Source: Azovibrio restrictus
GTDB taxonomy: Bacteria > Pseudomonadota > Gammaproteobacteria > Burkholderiales > Rhodocyclaceae
NCBI GenBank assembly: GCA_003252145.1
Contig: QKDJ01000052.1
Coordinates: 1 to 6,313 of the forward strand
Direction of reading: 5' to 3'
DNA length: 6,313 nucleotides
Numbering within the stretch: the stretch's first letter is position 1; each line of letters opens with the position of its first letter. This document shows, one piece after another, positions 1-5,217 of the stretch. Made by a program: the position numbers and the translations under genes. Below the pieces are notes generated by a model that saw only the letters and a list, made by a program, of their open reading frames with translations, was not told where the DNA came from and made no database searches.

Positions 1-222
1 CACCTGGTCGCTACCAATGATCAGGGCGCCTGGATACTGCTCGGCTACAGCCCTGGCCTTGGCTTCAGAGAGGCGTAGGGCCAGAGTTTCCGGGGTCTCG
101 CCGGGTAGAGGTGTTTCATCGGTCTGGGGATTGGCTGTGTGAAAATCCAGGCCCAAGCGGGAAAGCAGTTCCTTGCGGAAGGGGGAGGTGGAGGCGAGCA
201 CCAGGGGGGGGCGTTGCGGCAT
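1..222 (-). CDS. maf: Maf/YceF-family nucleotide pyrophosphatase, N-terminal part (runs off left edge)
   Basis: Reading the minus strand from the ATG at 222-220 gives 74 residues with no stop before the window edge; a full protein of this family has about 190-200, so well over half is missing. The product begins [20 protein letters not shown]. The phosphate-binding loop ASTSP is at residues 10-14 with basic residues R16/K17 after it, [11 protein letters not shown] is at 35-45, and the fragment ends at IIGSDQV (68-74), whose SDQ is a family active-site motif. These match the YceF branch of Maf proteins, which in E. coli hydrolyses 7-methyl-GTP; the methyl-GTP specificity is inferred from branch resemblance and gene order. 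It is a cytoplasmic, metal-dependent enzyme thought to clean noncanonical nucleotides. It is divergent from yceD, as in E. coli. The 20 bases before the ATG (CCCCCACATCGACC next to it) contain no Shine-Dalgarno sequence. A run of eight Gs (204-211 on the plus strand) lies in codons 4-7. Confidence 0.9.
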   Translation of the reverse strand, partial: MPQRPPLVLASTSPFRKELLSRLGLDFHTANPQTDETPLPGETPETLALRLSEAKARAVAEQYPGALIIGSDQV

Positions 223-289
223 GGTCGATGTGGGGGTTTGCAATTCGGGAAAAGTAAAAAGGCCACAACACCTTAGCTTCTTTATTTAG

Positions 290-320
290 AGTGCTTTAGT
301 GCTTTGACTTGGGAAGCCAA
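290..320. repeat. Tandem AGTGCTTT repeat and imperfect inverted repeat at the -35 region
   Basis: AGTGCTTT occurs twice back to back (290-297 and 298-305). It is followed by an imperfect inverted repeat, TTGACTT-GGG-AAGCCAA (304-320), whose 7-bp arms match at six positions. The inverted repeat covers the -35 box and the first part of the promoter spacer, a usual place for a repressor site. I do not recognise it as a known FadR, FabR or other fatty-acid regulator site, so its role as an operator is a guess from position and symmetry. Confidence 0.3.
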
Positions 321-332
321 AAATAATATCAT
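304..332 (+). promoter_or_regulatory. Candidate sigma70-type promoter for yceD-rpmF
   Basis: TTGACT at 304-309 (five of six consensus bases) is separated by 17 bp from TATCAT at 327-332 (five of six). A second possible -10, TAATAT at 324-329, would give a short 14-bp spacer. Upstream, 277-300 is AT-rich, as an UP element would be. The stretch between the -10 and the gene is CCCGCCCC (333-340), a GC-rich discriminator of the kind seen at promoters repressed by ppGpp/DksA. The predicted start of transcription falls around 336-342, right at the yceD ATG (342). The boxes are seen directly; activity and stringent control are inferred. Confidence 0.6.
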
Positions 333-341
333 CCCGCCCCT

Positions 342-836
342 ATGTCGCAACAGCTTGTGATCGATGCCCACCGGTTTGTCCGGGAATCCAGGGAACTGAA
401 AGGCTCTCTGGAACTGGTCGAACTGCCGCGTCTGCACGATTTGCTCACCTCGGTGACCGGATCTGTGGCATTCCGGCTTAAGGGGGTTTCGGGTGAACGG
501 GGGCAACCCCGTCTGCGTCTTGAGGTGAATGGTGTTCTGCCCTTGTCCTGTCAGCGTTGTCTGGGGGCTGTGGAAGAAATGCTGGAAATCGACAGTCTGC
601 TGGAATTGATTCCGGAAGGCAGCGAACCCACCCAGGAAGAGCTGGAAGACGATAGTCTGGATTTTCTGCCCGTGGCGGGTCCCCTGGATATCAGGGAACT
701 GGTCGAGGACGAGATCCTGCTGGCTTTGCCAGTGGCACCCCGCCATGAGGCATGTGACTTGCCCAGCGATGCCGAAGCTGGCGAACGGCCTAATCCGTTC
801 GCTGCCTTGTCAGGCTTGAAGGGCAAGTTGAATTAA
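342..836 (+). CDS. yceD: YceD / DUF177 family protein (23S rRNA accumulation protein)
   Basis: This 164-residue protein is close to the E. coli YceD length of about 173. Family marks are a CxxC pair (C70 and C73 in LSCQRCLG), an acidic stretch at 91-107, DIRELVEDEILLALPVAPRHEAC (116-138) with a third cysteine at C138, and the C-terminal NPFAALSGLKGK (151-162). DUF177 proteins have been linked to 23S rRNA accumulation in bacteria and chloroplasts; the biochemical activity is unclear, and the cysteines could bind a metal. It lies just upstream of rpmF (23-bp gap), the usual arrangement, consistent with a role in large-subunit assembly. The ATG at 342 fits the family N-terminus (VIDAHRFVRESREL), but no Shine-Dalgarno precedes it (CATCCCGCCCCT) and the predicted promoter ends only nine bases upstream, so the mRNA may be leaderless. 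A GTG at 357 (codon 6) is the nearest alternative and has no better ribosome site. Confidence 0.92.
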   Translation: MSQQLVIDAHRFVRESRELKGSLELVELPRLHDLLTSVTGSVAFRLKGVSGERGQPRLRLEVNGVLPLSCQRCLGAVEEMLEIDSLLELIPEGSEPTQEELEDDSLDFLPVAGPLDIRELVEDEILLALPVAPRHEACDLPSDAEAGERPNPFAALSGLKGKLN

Positions 837-859
837 CTGTTTTTTGAGGAGTTGTACAA

Positions 860-1039
860 ATGGCCGTTCAACAGAACAAGAAGTCCCCCTCCAAGCGTGG
901 CATGCACCGTGCCCATGACTTCCTGACCACCCCCCCCACCGCCGTGGAAGCCACCACTGGTGAAGTGCACCTGCGCCACCACGTGTCTCCCTCCGGTTTC
1001 TACCGGGGCAAGAAGGTCATGAAGGGCAAGGGCGAGTAA
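860..1039 (+). CDS. rpmF: 50S ribosomal protein L32
   Basis: A 59-residue basic protein, starting [20 protein letters not shown] and continuing with [20 protein letters not shown] (34-53), matches bacterial bL32 along its whole length (E. coli has 57 residues). It is a structural component of the large ribosomal subunit. There are no cysteines, so this is the zinc-independent form typical of proteobacteria. A strong ribosome-binding site GAGGAG (846-851) sits 8 bp before the ATG, in clear contrast with the neighbouring yceD and plsX starts. The gene follows yceD closely and ends 28 bp before a strong terminator hairpin, so yceD-rpmF probably forms its own transcript as well as feeding the fab genes. 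Codons 24-26 include a run of eight Cs (930-937) encoding part of TTPPT. The identification is secure; the gene is too short to appear among longer open frames but is complete. Confidence 0.98.
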   Translation: MAVQQNKKSPSKRGMHRAHDFLTTPPTAVEATTGEVHLRHHVSPSGFYRGKKVMKGKGE

Positions 1040-1052
1040 TTCACGCCGCTAA

Positions 1053-1105
1053 GGCAGGTAGTTCCTGGGCAGGCAGTTCCTGTCGAACTGCCTGCCTTTT
1101 CTTTT
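1053..1105 (+). terminator. Intrinsic terminator after rpmF with a duplicated 5' arm
   Basis: GGCAGGCAGTTC (1068-1079) and GAACTGCCTGCC (1085-1096) form a perfect 12-bp stem with a 5-base loop (CTGTC), directly followed by TTTTCTTTT (1097-1105). This is a textbook Rho-independent terminator. The 15 bases just before it (1053-1067) repeat 1068-1082 with one difference (T1059 against C1074), so the 3' arm could also pair with 1053-1064 using one G-U pair and a 20-base loop. The element lies between rpmF and plsX, inside what is otherwise a continuous gene cluster. Termination after rpmF is well supported by sequence; the degree of readthrough into plsX cannot be judged. Confidence 0.88.
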
Positions 1106-1133
1106 GCGCGCAATTCAGGTTCGTGCACCTTTA

Positions 1134-2165
1134 ATGTCCCATACCATCGCTATCGATTGCATGGGGGGGGATCATGGTCCCTCCGTTACCGTGCCGGCGG
1201 CGCTCGCCTTTCTGCGGGCGCATCCCAATGCTCGCGTGATTCTGGTTGGCCAGGATGCCTTGTTGCGCCCCATGCTGCCCTCTTCCTCCGATCTTTCTGA
1301 ACGTTGTCGCATCCAGCATGCCAGTGAAGTGGTGGCCATGGATGAAGGGCCGGCTTTGGCCTTGCGCAACAAGAAGGATTCGTCCATGCGGGTGGCTGCC
1401 AATCTGGTCAAGGATGGCGAGGCCCAGGCCTGCGTGTCTGCCGGTAATACCGGCGCCCTCATGGCCATTTCCCGCTTCGTGCTGAAGATGCTGCCCGGTA
1501 TCGACCGGCCGGCCATCTGCCCCATTTTGCCTACCATGACCGGCCATGTGCACATGCTGGATCTGGGGGCCAATGTGGATTGCACGGCAGAGCATCTGCA
1601 GCAGTTCGCCATCATGGGTTCCATCCTGGCATCGGCCGTGGATCACCTGGAGCGGCCCCGGGTGGGCTTGCTCAACATTGGCGAGGAAGACATCAAAGGC
1701 AATGAAGTGGTGAAGGCGGCGGCTGTCCTGTTGCGGCAGACGGGTCTCAACTTCGTGGGCAATGTGGAAGGTGACGGCATCTACAAGGGTCATGCGGACG
1801 TGGTGGTCTGCGATGGCTTTGTGGGCAACGTGGCCCTGAAATCCTCCGAGGGGGTGGCCCAGATGATGGCTACGGCCCTGAAGCAGGAATTCAAGCGCAA
1901 CATCTTTACCAAGCTGGCGGCCCTGGCGGCCATGCCGGTTCTCAAGAATTTCAAGCATCGCCTGGATCACCGGCGTTACAACGGCGCCAGCCTGCTGGGG
2001 CTCCGGGGTGTAGCGGTCAAGAGCCATGGCTCTGCCGATGCCTACGCCTTTGAGCAGGCCATTGCCCGTGCTTACGAGGCCGCCGCTAATGGCGTGCCGG
2101 AACGCATCGGGGCCAAATTGGCAGAATTGCACGCGCAACCACTGGTTGCGGAGGAAGGGGTTTGA
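1134..2165 (+). CDS. plsX: Phosphate acyltransferase PlsX
   Basis: PlsX converts acyl-ACP and phosphate to acyl-phosphate, which PlsY uses to acylate glycerol-3-phosphate at the start of phospholipid synthesis; it is a peripheral membrane enzyme. The 343 residues are of normal length. Conserved blocks in order are [12 protein letters not shown] (5-16), SAGNTGA (102-108), LDLGAN (142-147), LLNIGEE (179-185), GNVEG (209-213), DGFVGNV (227-233), [13 protein letters not shown] (277-289) and SHGSAD (297-302). I start at ATG 1134 because the product then begins [12 protein letters not shown], as in relatives. An in-frame TTG at 1104 would add ten residues but falls inside the terminator T-run. The only Shine-Dalgarno-like bases, CAGGT at 1116-1120, are 13 bases away, so initiation looks weak. 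It overlaps fabH by one base. A run of eight Gs (1163-1170) encodes part of the MGGD motif. Confidence 0.97.
   Translation: MSHTIAIDCMGGDHGPSVTVPAALAFLRAHPNARVILVGQDALLRPMLPSSSDLSERCRIQHASEVVAMDEGPALALRNKKDSSMRVAANLVKDGEAQACVSAGNTGALMAISRFVLKMLPGIDRPAICPILPTMTGHVHMLDLGANVDCTAEHLQQFAIMGSILASAVDHLERPRVGLLNIGEEDIKGNEVVKAAAVLLRQTGLNFVGNVEGDGIYKGHADVVVCDGFVGNVALKSSEGVAQMMATALKQEFKRNIFTKLAALAAMPVLKNFKHRLDHRRYNGASLLGLRGVAVKSHGSADAYAFEQAIARAYEAAANGVPERIGAKLAELHAQPLVAEEGV
2150..2156 (+). promoter_or_regulatory. Ribosome-binding site fixing the fabH start
   Basis: GGAGGAA lies 8 bp before ATG 2165, within the last codons of plsX. The spacing favours that ATG over the TTG immediately before it (2162), which would be only 5 bp away and would add one extra methionine. 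Confidence 0.75.
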
Positions 2166-3130
2166 TGACGATCTATTCCCGCCTGTCCGGTGTGGGCAGC
2201 TACCTGCCCGGTAATCCGGTCAGTAATGATGACCTGGTGACTCGGGGTATCGAGACCAGTGACGAGTGGATCACCACCCGTACCGGTATCCGCTCCCGGT
2301 ATCTGGCCGATGCAGGTCAGACTTCGAGCCAGATGGCCGTGGAAGCCGCCCGTCGCGCTTTGGAAATGGCCGGGGTCGAAGCTGCCGAGCTGGATCTGAT
2401 CATTGTTGCCACTTCTACCCCCGATTACATTTTTCCCAGCACCGCTTGTCTGGTGCAGGGTGCTCTGGGGAACAAGGGGGCAACGGCCTTTGACGTGCAG
2501 GCGGTGTGTAGTGGTTTCGTCTATGCCCTGACCACGGCAGACAAGTTCATCCGTTCCGGCAGTCACAAGAAGGCCCTGGTGATTGGTGCGGAAACCTTCT
2601 CACGCATCCTGGACTGGCAGGACCGGGGTACCTGTGTGCTGTTCGGTGACGGCGCCGGCGCCGTGGTGCTGGAAGCTTCGGAAAAGCCAGGCATCCTGGC
2701 TACGGCCCTGCATGCGGATGGTAGTCATGTGGGCATTCTGTCCGTCCCCGGTCAGGTGGCCGGCGGTCAGGTGACCGGTGATCCATTCCTGCGTATGGAA
2801 GGTCAGGCTGTATTCAAAATGGCCGTACGGGTGCTGGCTGATGTGGCGGAAGAGTGCTGCTCCAATGCAGGGATGTCCTCCAGCGAACTGGACTGGCTCA
2901 TTCCACACCAGGCCAACATCCGCATCATCGAGGCTACTGGCAAGAAGATGGGATTGCCCAAGGAAAAAGTGGTGGTGACCGTGGATCGTCACGGCAATAC
3001 CTCGGCCGCCTCCGTGCCCCTGGCCCTGGATGAGGCCGTGCGGGATGGTCGCATCCAGCGAGGCCAGCGCGTTCTGCTCGAAGGGGTGGGCGGTGGCTTC
3101 ACCTGGGGCGCGGTCCTGTTCGAATTCTAA
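2165..3130 (+). CDS. fabH: Beta-ketoacyl-ACP synthase III
   Basis: FabH starts fatty-acid chains by condensing acetyl-CoA with malonyl-ACP to acetoacetyl-ACP. The 321-residue protein has the normal thiolase-fold length. The catalytic triad is visible: C115 in [10 protein letters not shown]248 in IPHQANIRI and N278 in RHGNTSAAS, corresponding to Cys112, His244 and Asn274 of the E. coli enzyme. Other family blocks are [14 protein letters not shown] (32-45), ATSTPDY (82-88), [11 protein letters not shown] (159-169) and the C-terminal [13 protein letters not shown] (306-318). I chose ATG 2165 because [15 protein letters not shown] matches relatives and the ribosome site is 8 bp upstream. The start shares its A with the plsX stop (TGATG), so translational coupling to plsX is likely. 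fabD follows after 11 bp. Nothing suggests a specialised, for example branched-chain, variant, but substrate preference cannot be read from the sequence. Confidence 0.98.
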   Translation: MTIYSRLSGVGSYLPGNPVSNDDLVTRGIETSDEWITTRTGIRSRYLADAGQTSSQMAVEAARRALEMAGVEAAELDLIIVATSTPDYIFPSTACLVQGALGNKGATAFDVQAVCSGFVYALTTADKFIRSGSHKKALVIGAETFSRILDWQDRGTCVLFGDGAGAVVLEASEKPGILATALHADGSHVGILSVPGQVAGGQVTGDPFLRMEGQAVFKMAVRVLADVAEECCSNAGMSSSELDWLIPHQANIRIIEATGKKMGLPKEKVVVTVDRHGNTSAASVPLALDEAVRDGRIQRGQRVLLEGVGGGFTWGAVLFEF

Positions 3131-3141
3131 GGAGACAGACA

Positions 3142-4068
3142 ATGGCATTTGCTTTCGTATTTCCCGGTCAAGGCTCCCAATCCGTGGGCATGATGGCCGC
3201 TTACGGGGATTCCCCGGTGGTGCGCGCCACCTTTGACGAGGCTTCTGCTGCCCTGGGCGATGACCTGTGGACCATGGTGGCCGAGGGCCCCGCAGAAGTG
3301 CTGGCCCAGACCGTGAATACCCAACCCCTGATGCTGACGGCTGGTATTGCCGCCTGGCGCCTGTGGCTGGAAAAGGGCGGCAAGCTGCCTGCCGCAGTGG
3401 CCGGTCACAGCCTGGGTGAGTATTCCGCTCTGGTGGCTTCCGGCGTGCTGGAATTCAAGGATGCCGTGCCTCTGGTGCGCCTGCGGGCCGCGGCCATGCA
3501 GGAAGCCGTACCCATGGGGACTGGCGCCATGGCCGCCATTCTGGGTCTGGACGACGAAGGTATCCGCGCTGCCTGTGCCGATGGTGCTCAAGGTGAAGTG
3601 GTGGAACCCGTGAATTTCAATGCGGCTGGACAGACCGTCATCGCTGGTCACAAGGCCGCCGTGGAGCGGGCCATGGAGGCTTGCAAGGCCCGGGGTGCCA
3701 AACGCGCCGTGGCTTTGCCCGTGTCTGCCCCTTTCCATTCCTCCCTGATTCGTCCTGCGGCTGACAAGCTGGCCGCTCGTCTGGCCGAACTGGATCTGAA
3801 AACCCCGACTATTCCCGTGGTAAATAACGTGGATGTGGCTGTGGAAAACGATGCTGCACGTATTCGTGATGCCTTGGTGCGTCAGGCCTACAATCCGGTG
3901 CGCTGGGTGGAAACCATTCAGAAGATGGCAACCATGGGCATTACCCTAGTGGCCGAATGCGGTCCTGGCAAGGTGCTGGCCGGCCTGACCAAGCGCTGTG
4001 CCGATGGTGTAAACGGGGTGGCCCTGGCCGATCTGGCCGCCATCGAAGCCAATCTCAATCTGGAGTAA
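3142..4068 (+). CDS. fabD: Malonyl-CoA:ACP transacylase
   Basis: FabD transfers malonyl from CoA to the phosphopantetheine arm of ACP, supplying the elongation substrate for FabH and FabF. The 308 residues equal the usual size (E. coli 309). The N-terminal FVFPGQGSQ (5-13) contributes the oxyanion-hole glutamine. The nucleophile is S90 in GHSLGEYSALVASG (88-101), the malonyl carboxylate is held by R115 in LVRLRAAAMQ, and H199 in VSAPFHSSL completes the catalytic pair. NPVRWVETI (251-259) and AECGPGKVLAGL (271-282) are further family blocks. The start at 3142 is supported by AAGGAG (3129-3134), which overlaps the fabH stop and lies 7 bp before the ATG. fabG starts 3 bp after its stop, with fabG's ribosome site inside the last fabD codons, so fabH-fabD-fabG are clearly one transcription and translation unit. 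Confidence 0.98.
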   Translation: MAFAFVFPGQGSQSVGMMAAYGDSPVVRATFDEASAALGDDLWTMVAEGPAEVLAQTVNTQPLMLTAGIAAWRLWLEKGGKLPAAVAGHSLGEYSALVASGVLEFKDAVPLVRLRAAAMQEAVPMGTGAMAAILGLDDEGIRAACADGAQGEVVEPVNFNAAGQTVIAGHKAAVERAMEACKARGAKRAVALPVSAPFHSSLIRPAADKLAARLAELDLKTPTIPVVNNVDVAVENDAARIRDALVRQAYNPVRWVETIQKMATMGITLVAECGPGKVLAGLTKRCADGVNGVALADLAAIEANLNLE

Positions 4069-4071
4069 GCC

Positions 4072-4812
4072 ATGCTGGAAGGACAAATCGCCCTCGTAAC
4101 CGGTGCCACCCGTGGTATTGGTCGTGCTGTTGCCCTGGAACTGGCCCGTCTGGGTGCCACCGTGGTGGGAACTGCCACCAGTGAATCTGGTGCCGGCAAC
4201 ATCAACGCCTATCTGGCAGAAGCCGGAGCCAAGGGCCGCGGCGCTGTACTGGAAGTGCGGGACCAAGCCCAGGTGGATGCCCTGATTTCCGAGGTGGAAA
4301 AGGAATTCGGCACCATCGGCATCCTGGTGAACAACGCCGGCATTACCCGGGACAACCTGGCCATGCGTATGAAGGATGAGGAGTGGGATGCGGTCATCGA
4401 TACCAACCTCAAGGCCGTATTCCGTCTTTCCAAGGCCGTCATGCGCGGCATGATGAAGGCCCGTACCGGGCGCATCATCAACATCACCTCCGTGGTGGGT
4501 CATGCGGGTAATCCCGGCCAGGCCAACTATTGCGCCGCCAAGGCTGGCGTGTCCGGCATGACCCGTTCCCTGGCTCGTGAACTGGGGGCGCGCAACATCA
4601 CTGTCAATTGCGTGGCACCGGGTTTTATCGATACGGATATGACCAAGGTACTTTCTGACGAACAGAAAACCTCGCTTTTGGGTAATATTCCCCTGGGCCG
4701 CCTGGGTGTTCCCGAGGATATCGCTGCTGCGGTAGCCTTCCTGGCCTCTCCGGCTGCTGCTTACGTGACGGGTAGTACCATTCACGTAAATGGCGGCATG
4801 TACATGGATTAA
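4072..4812 (+). CDS. fabG: 3-oxoacyl-ACP reductase
   Basis: FabG reduces 3-ketoacyl-ACP to 3-hydroxyacyl-ACP with NADPH, the first reductive step of each elongation cycle. The 246-residue product is a classical short-chain dehydrogenase. The cofactor loop TGATRGIG is at 10-17, with the arginine typical of NADPH use. NNAG is at 87-90 and the catalytic tetrad is N112, S140, Y153 and K157 (YCAAK). R131 and R174 align with the ACP-docking arginines Arg129 and Arg172 of E. coli FabG, which supports a true ACP-dependent reductase rather than a generic SDR. The C-terminus GSTIHVNGGMYMD is standard. GGAG (4062-4065), 6 bp before the ATG, serves as ribosome site and lies inside the end of fabD. A 96-bp gap separates it from acpP. 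Confidence 0.97.
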   Translation: MLEGQIALVTGATRGIGRAVALELARLGATVVGTATSESGAGNINAYLAEAGAKGRGAVLEVRDQAQVDALISEVEKEFGTIGILVNNAGITRDNLAMRMKDEEWDAVIDTNLKAVFRLSKAVMRGMMKARTGRIINITSVVGHAGNPGQANYCAAKAGVSGMTRSLARELGARNITVNCVAPGFIDTDMTKVLSDEQKTSLLGNIPLGRLGVPEDIAAAVAFLASPAAAYVTGSTIHVNGGMYMD

Positions 4813-4821
4813 TGTGAGTCA

Positions 4822-4854
4822 GGTTGTCGGGAGGATTCTCCAGTCAGCCGGCTT
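4822..4854 (+). terminator. Weak terminator-like hairpin after fabG
   Basis: GGTTG (4822-4826) can pair with CAGCC (4845-4849) and GGAG (4830-4833) with CTCC (4838-4841), separated by a 3x3 internal loop and closed by GATT. It is followed after two bases by a short GCTTTT. The stem contains a G-U pair and an internal loop and the T-run is only four bases, so it is at most a partial terminator or a processing signal ahead of the acpP promoter. Confidence 0.3.
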
Positions 4855-4883
4855 TTGATAAACTGCCAAGGTTTTTTTATATC
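4855..4883 (+). promoter_or_regulatory. Candidate acpP-specific promoter
   Basis: TTGATA (4855-4860, five of six consensus bases) and TATATC (4878-4883, four of six) are separated by 17 bp containing a run of seven Ts just before the -10. The predicted start is near A4890, giving a leader of about 19 bases that still includes the full ribosome-binding site. A separate promoter for acpP is known in E. coli and would explain how this very abundant carrier is made in excess of the enzymes around it. Activity here is inferred from the boxes and location. Confidence 0.5.
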
Positions 4884-4894
4884 CCCTTTACGGG

Positions 4895-4900
4895 AAGGAG
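4895..4900 (+). promoter_or_regulatory. Strong ribosome-binding site of acpP
   Basis: AAGGAG, 8 bp before ATG 4909 and followed by a T-run that should stay unstructured, is among the strongest sites in the window. It decides the start: the frame is open 18 codons further upstream from a TTG at 4855, but that codon lies in the promoter -35 box. Confidence 0.85.
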
Positions 4901-4908
4901 TTTTTTCA

Positions 4909-5145
4909 ATGGATAACATCGTTGAGCGCGTCAAGAAGATCGTCGCCGAACAACTCGGTGTAAACGAAGCAGACATCAAGAACGAGTCTTCCTTCGTGGA
5001 TGATCTGGGCGCGGATTCTCTGGACACCGTCGAACTGGTGATGGCCCTCGAAGAGGAATTCGAGTGCGAAATCCCCGACGAAGAAGCCGAGAAGATCACC
5101 AGCGTCCAACAGGCGATTGATTACATCACCGCCAACAAGAAGTAA
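4909..5145 (+). CDS. acpP: Acyl carrier protein
   Basis: AcpP is the small acidic carrier that holds growing acyl chains on a 4'-phosphopantetheine arm for all enzymes of the cycle. The 78-residue product starts [18 protein letters not shown] and has the modification site S37 in [21 protein letters not shown], with the acidic recognition helix II directly after it, as expected for docking FabD, FabG, FabH and FabF. The length equals that of E. coli AcpP. Its C-terminal part, [16 protein letters not shown], is also typical. It has its own likely promoter and strong ribosome site and is bordered by hairpins on both sides, so it is probably expressed both with the upstream genes and as a short abundant message. 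fabF follows after 72 bp. Holo-ACP synthase is not in the window. Confidence 0.99.
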   Translation: MDNIVERVKKIVAEQLGVNEADIKNESSFVDDLGADSLDTVELVMALEEEFECEIPDEEAEKITSVQQAIDYITANKK

Positions 5146-5166
5146 TCCATTCGGTTTGTTTTACCA

Positions 5167-5191
5167 GGGGGCCGGCTTCATGCCGGCCTCC
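5167..5191 (+). other. GC-rich hairpin between acpP and fabF
   Basis: GGGGGCCGGC (5167-5176) pairs with GCCGGCCTCC (5182-5191) over ten base pairs, one of them G-U, around the loop TTCAT. No T-run follows on the plus strand (GTCTATGTATG), so it is not a standard intrinsic terminator. Position right after acpP suggests an mRNA 3'-end stabiliser, a processing site or a partial transcription barrier before fabF. The structure is clear from the bases; the function is inferred. Confidence 0.55.
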
Positions 5192-5207
5192 GTCTATGTA
5201 TGTGATT

Positions 5208-5211
5208 GGAG
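5208..5211 (+). promoter_or_regulatory. Ribosome-binding site fixing the TTG start of fabF
   Basis: GGAG lies 6 bp before TTG 5218. An in-frame TGA at 5203-5205 leaves only TTG 5206 and TTG 5218 as upstream start options, and 5206 would overlap this site, so 5218 is preferred. Confidence 0.75.
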
Positions 5212-5217
5212 TGCAAC

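Noticed and set aside
412..704. AACTGGTC at 412-419 and 697-704, resembling half of a FadR operator
   Set aside because: Both lie inside yceD and simply encode Glu-Leu-Val-Glu. The second half of the palindrome is absent and neither is near a promoter.
1104..1135. A plsX-specific promoter formed by TTGCGC (1104-1109) and TTTAAT (1130-1135)
   Set aside because: The spacer would be 20 bp, and the -10 would overlap the plsX ATG, placing the transcript start inside the gene.
1131..2138. Long open frame (335 codons) on the minus strand across plsX
   Set aside because: It is antisense to a protein with every PlsX motif, shows no recognisable domain and is rich in His, Gln and Gly, as expected when GC-rich codons are read from the other strand.
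4855..4908. An 18-residue N-terminal extension of AcpP starting at TTG 4855
   Set aside because: The extension does not occur in ACPs, the strong AAGGAG fits ATG 4909, and the codons overlap the likely acpP promoter.
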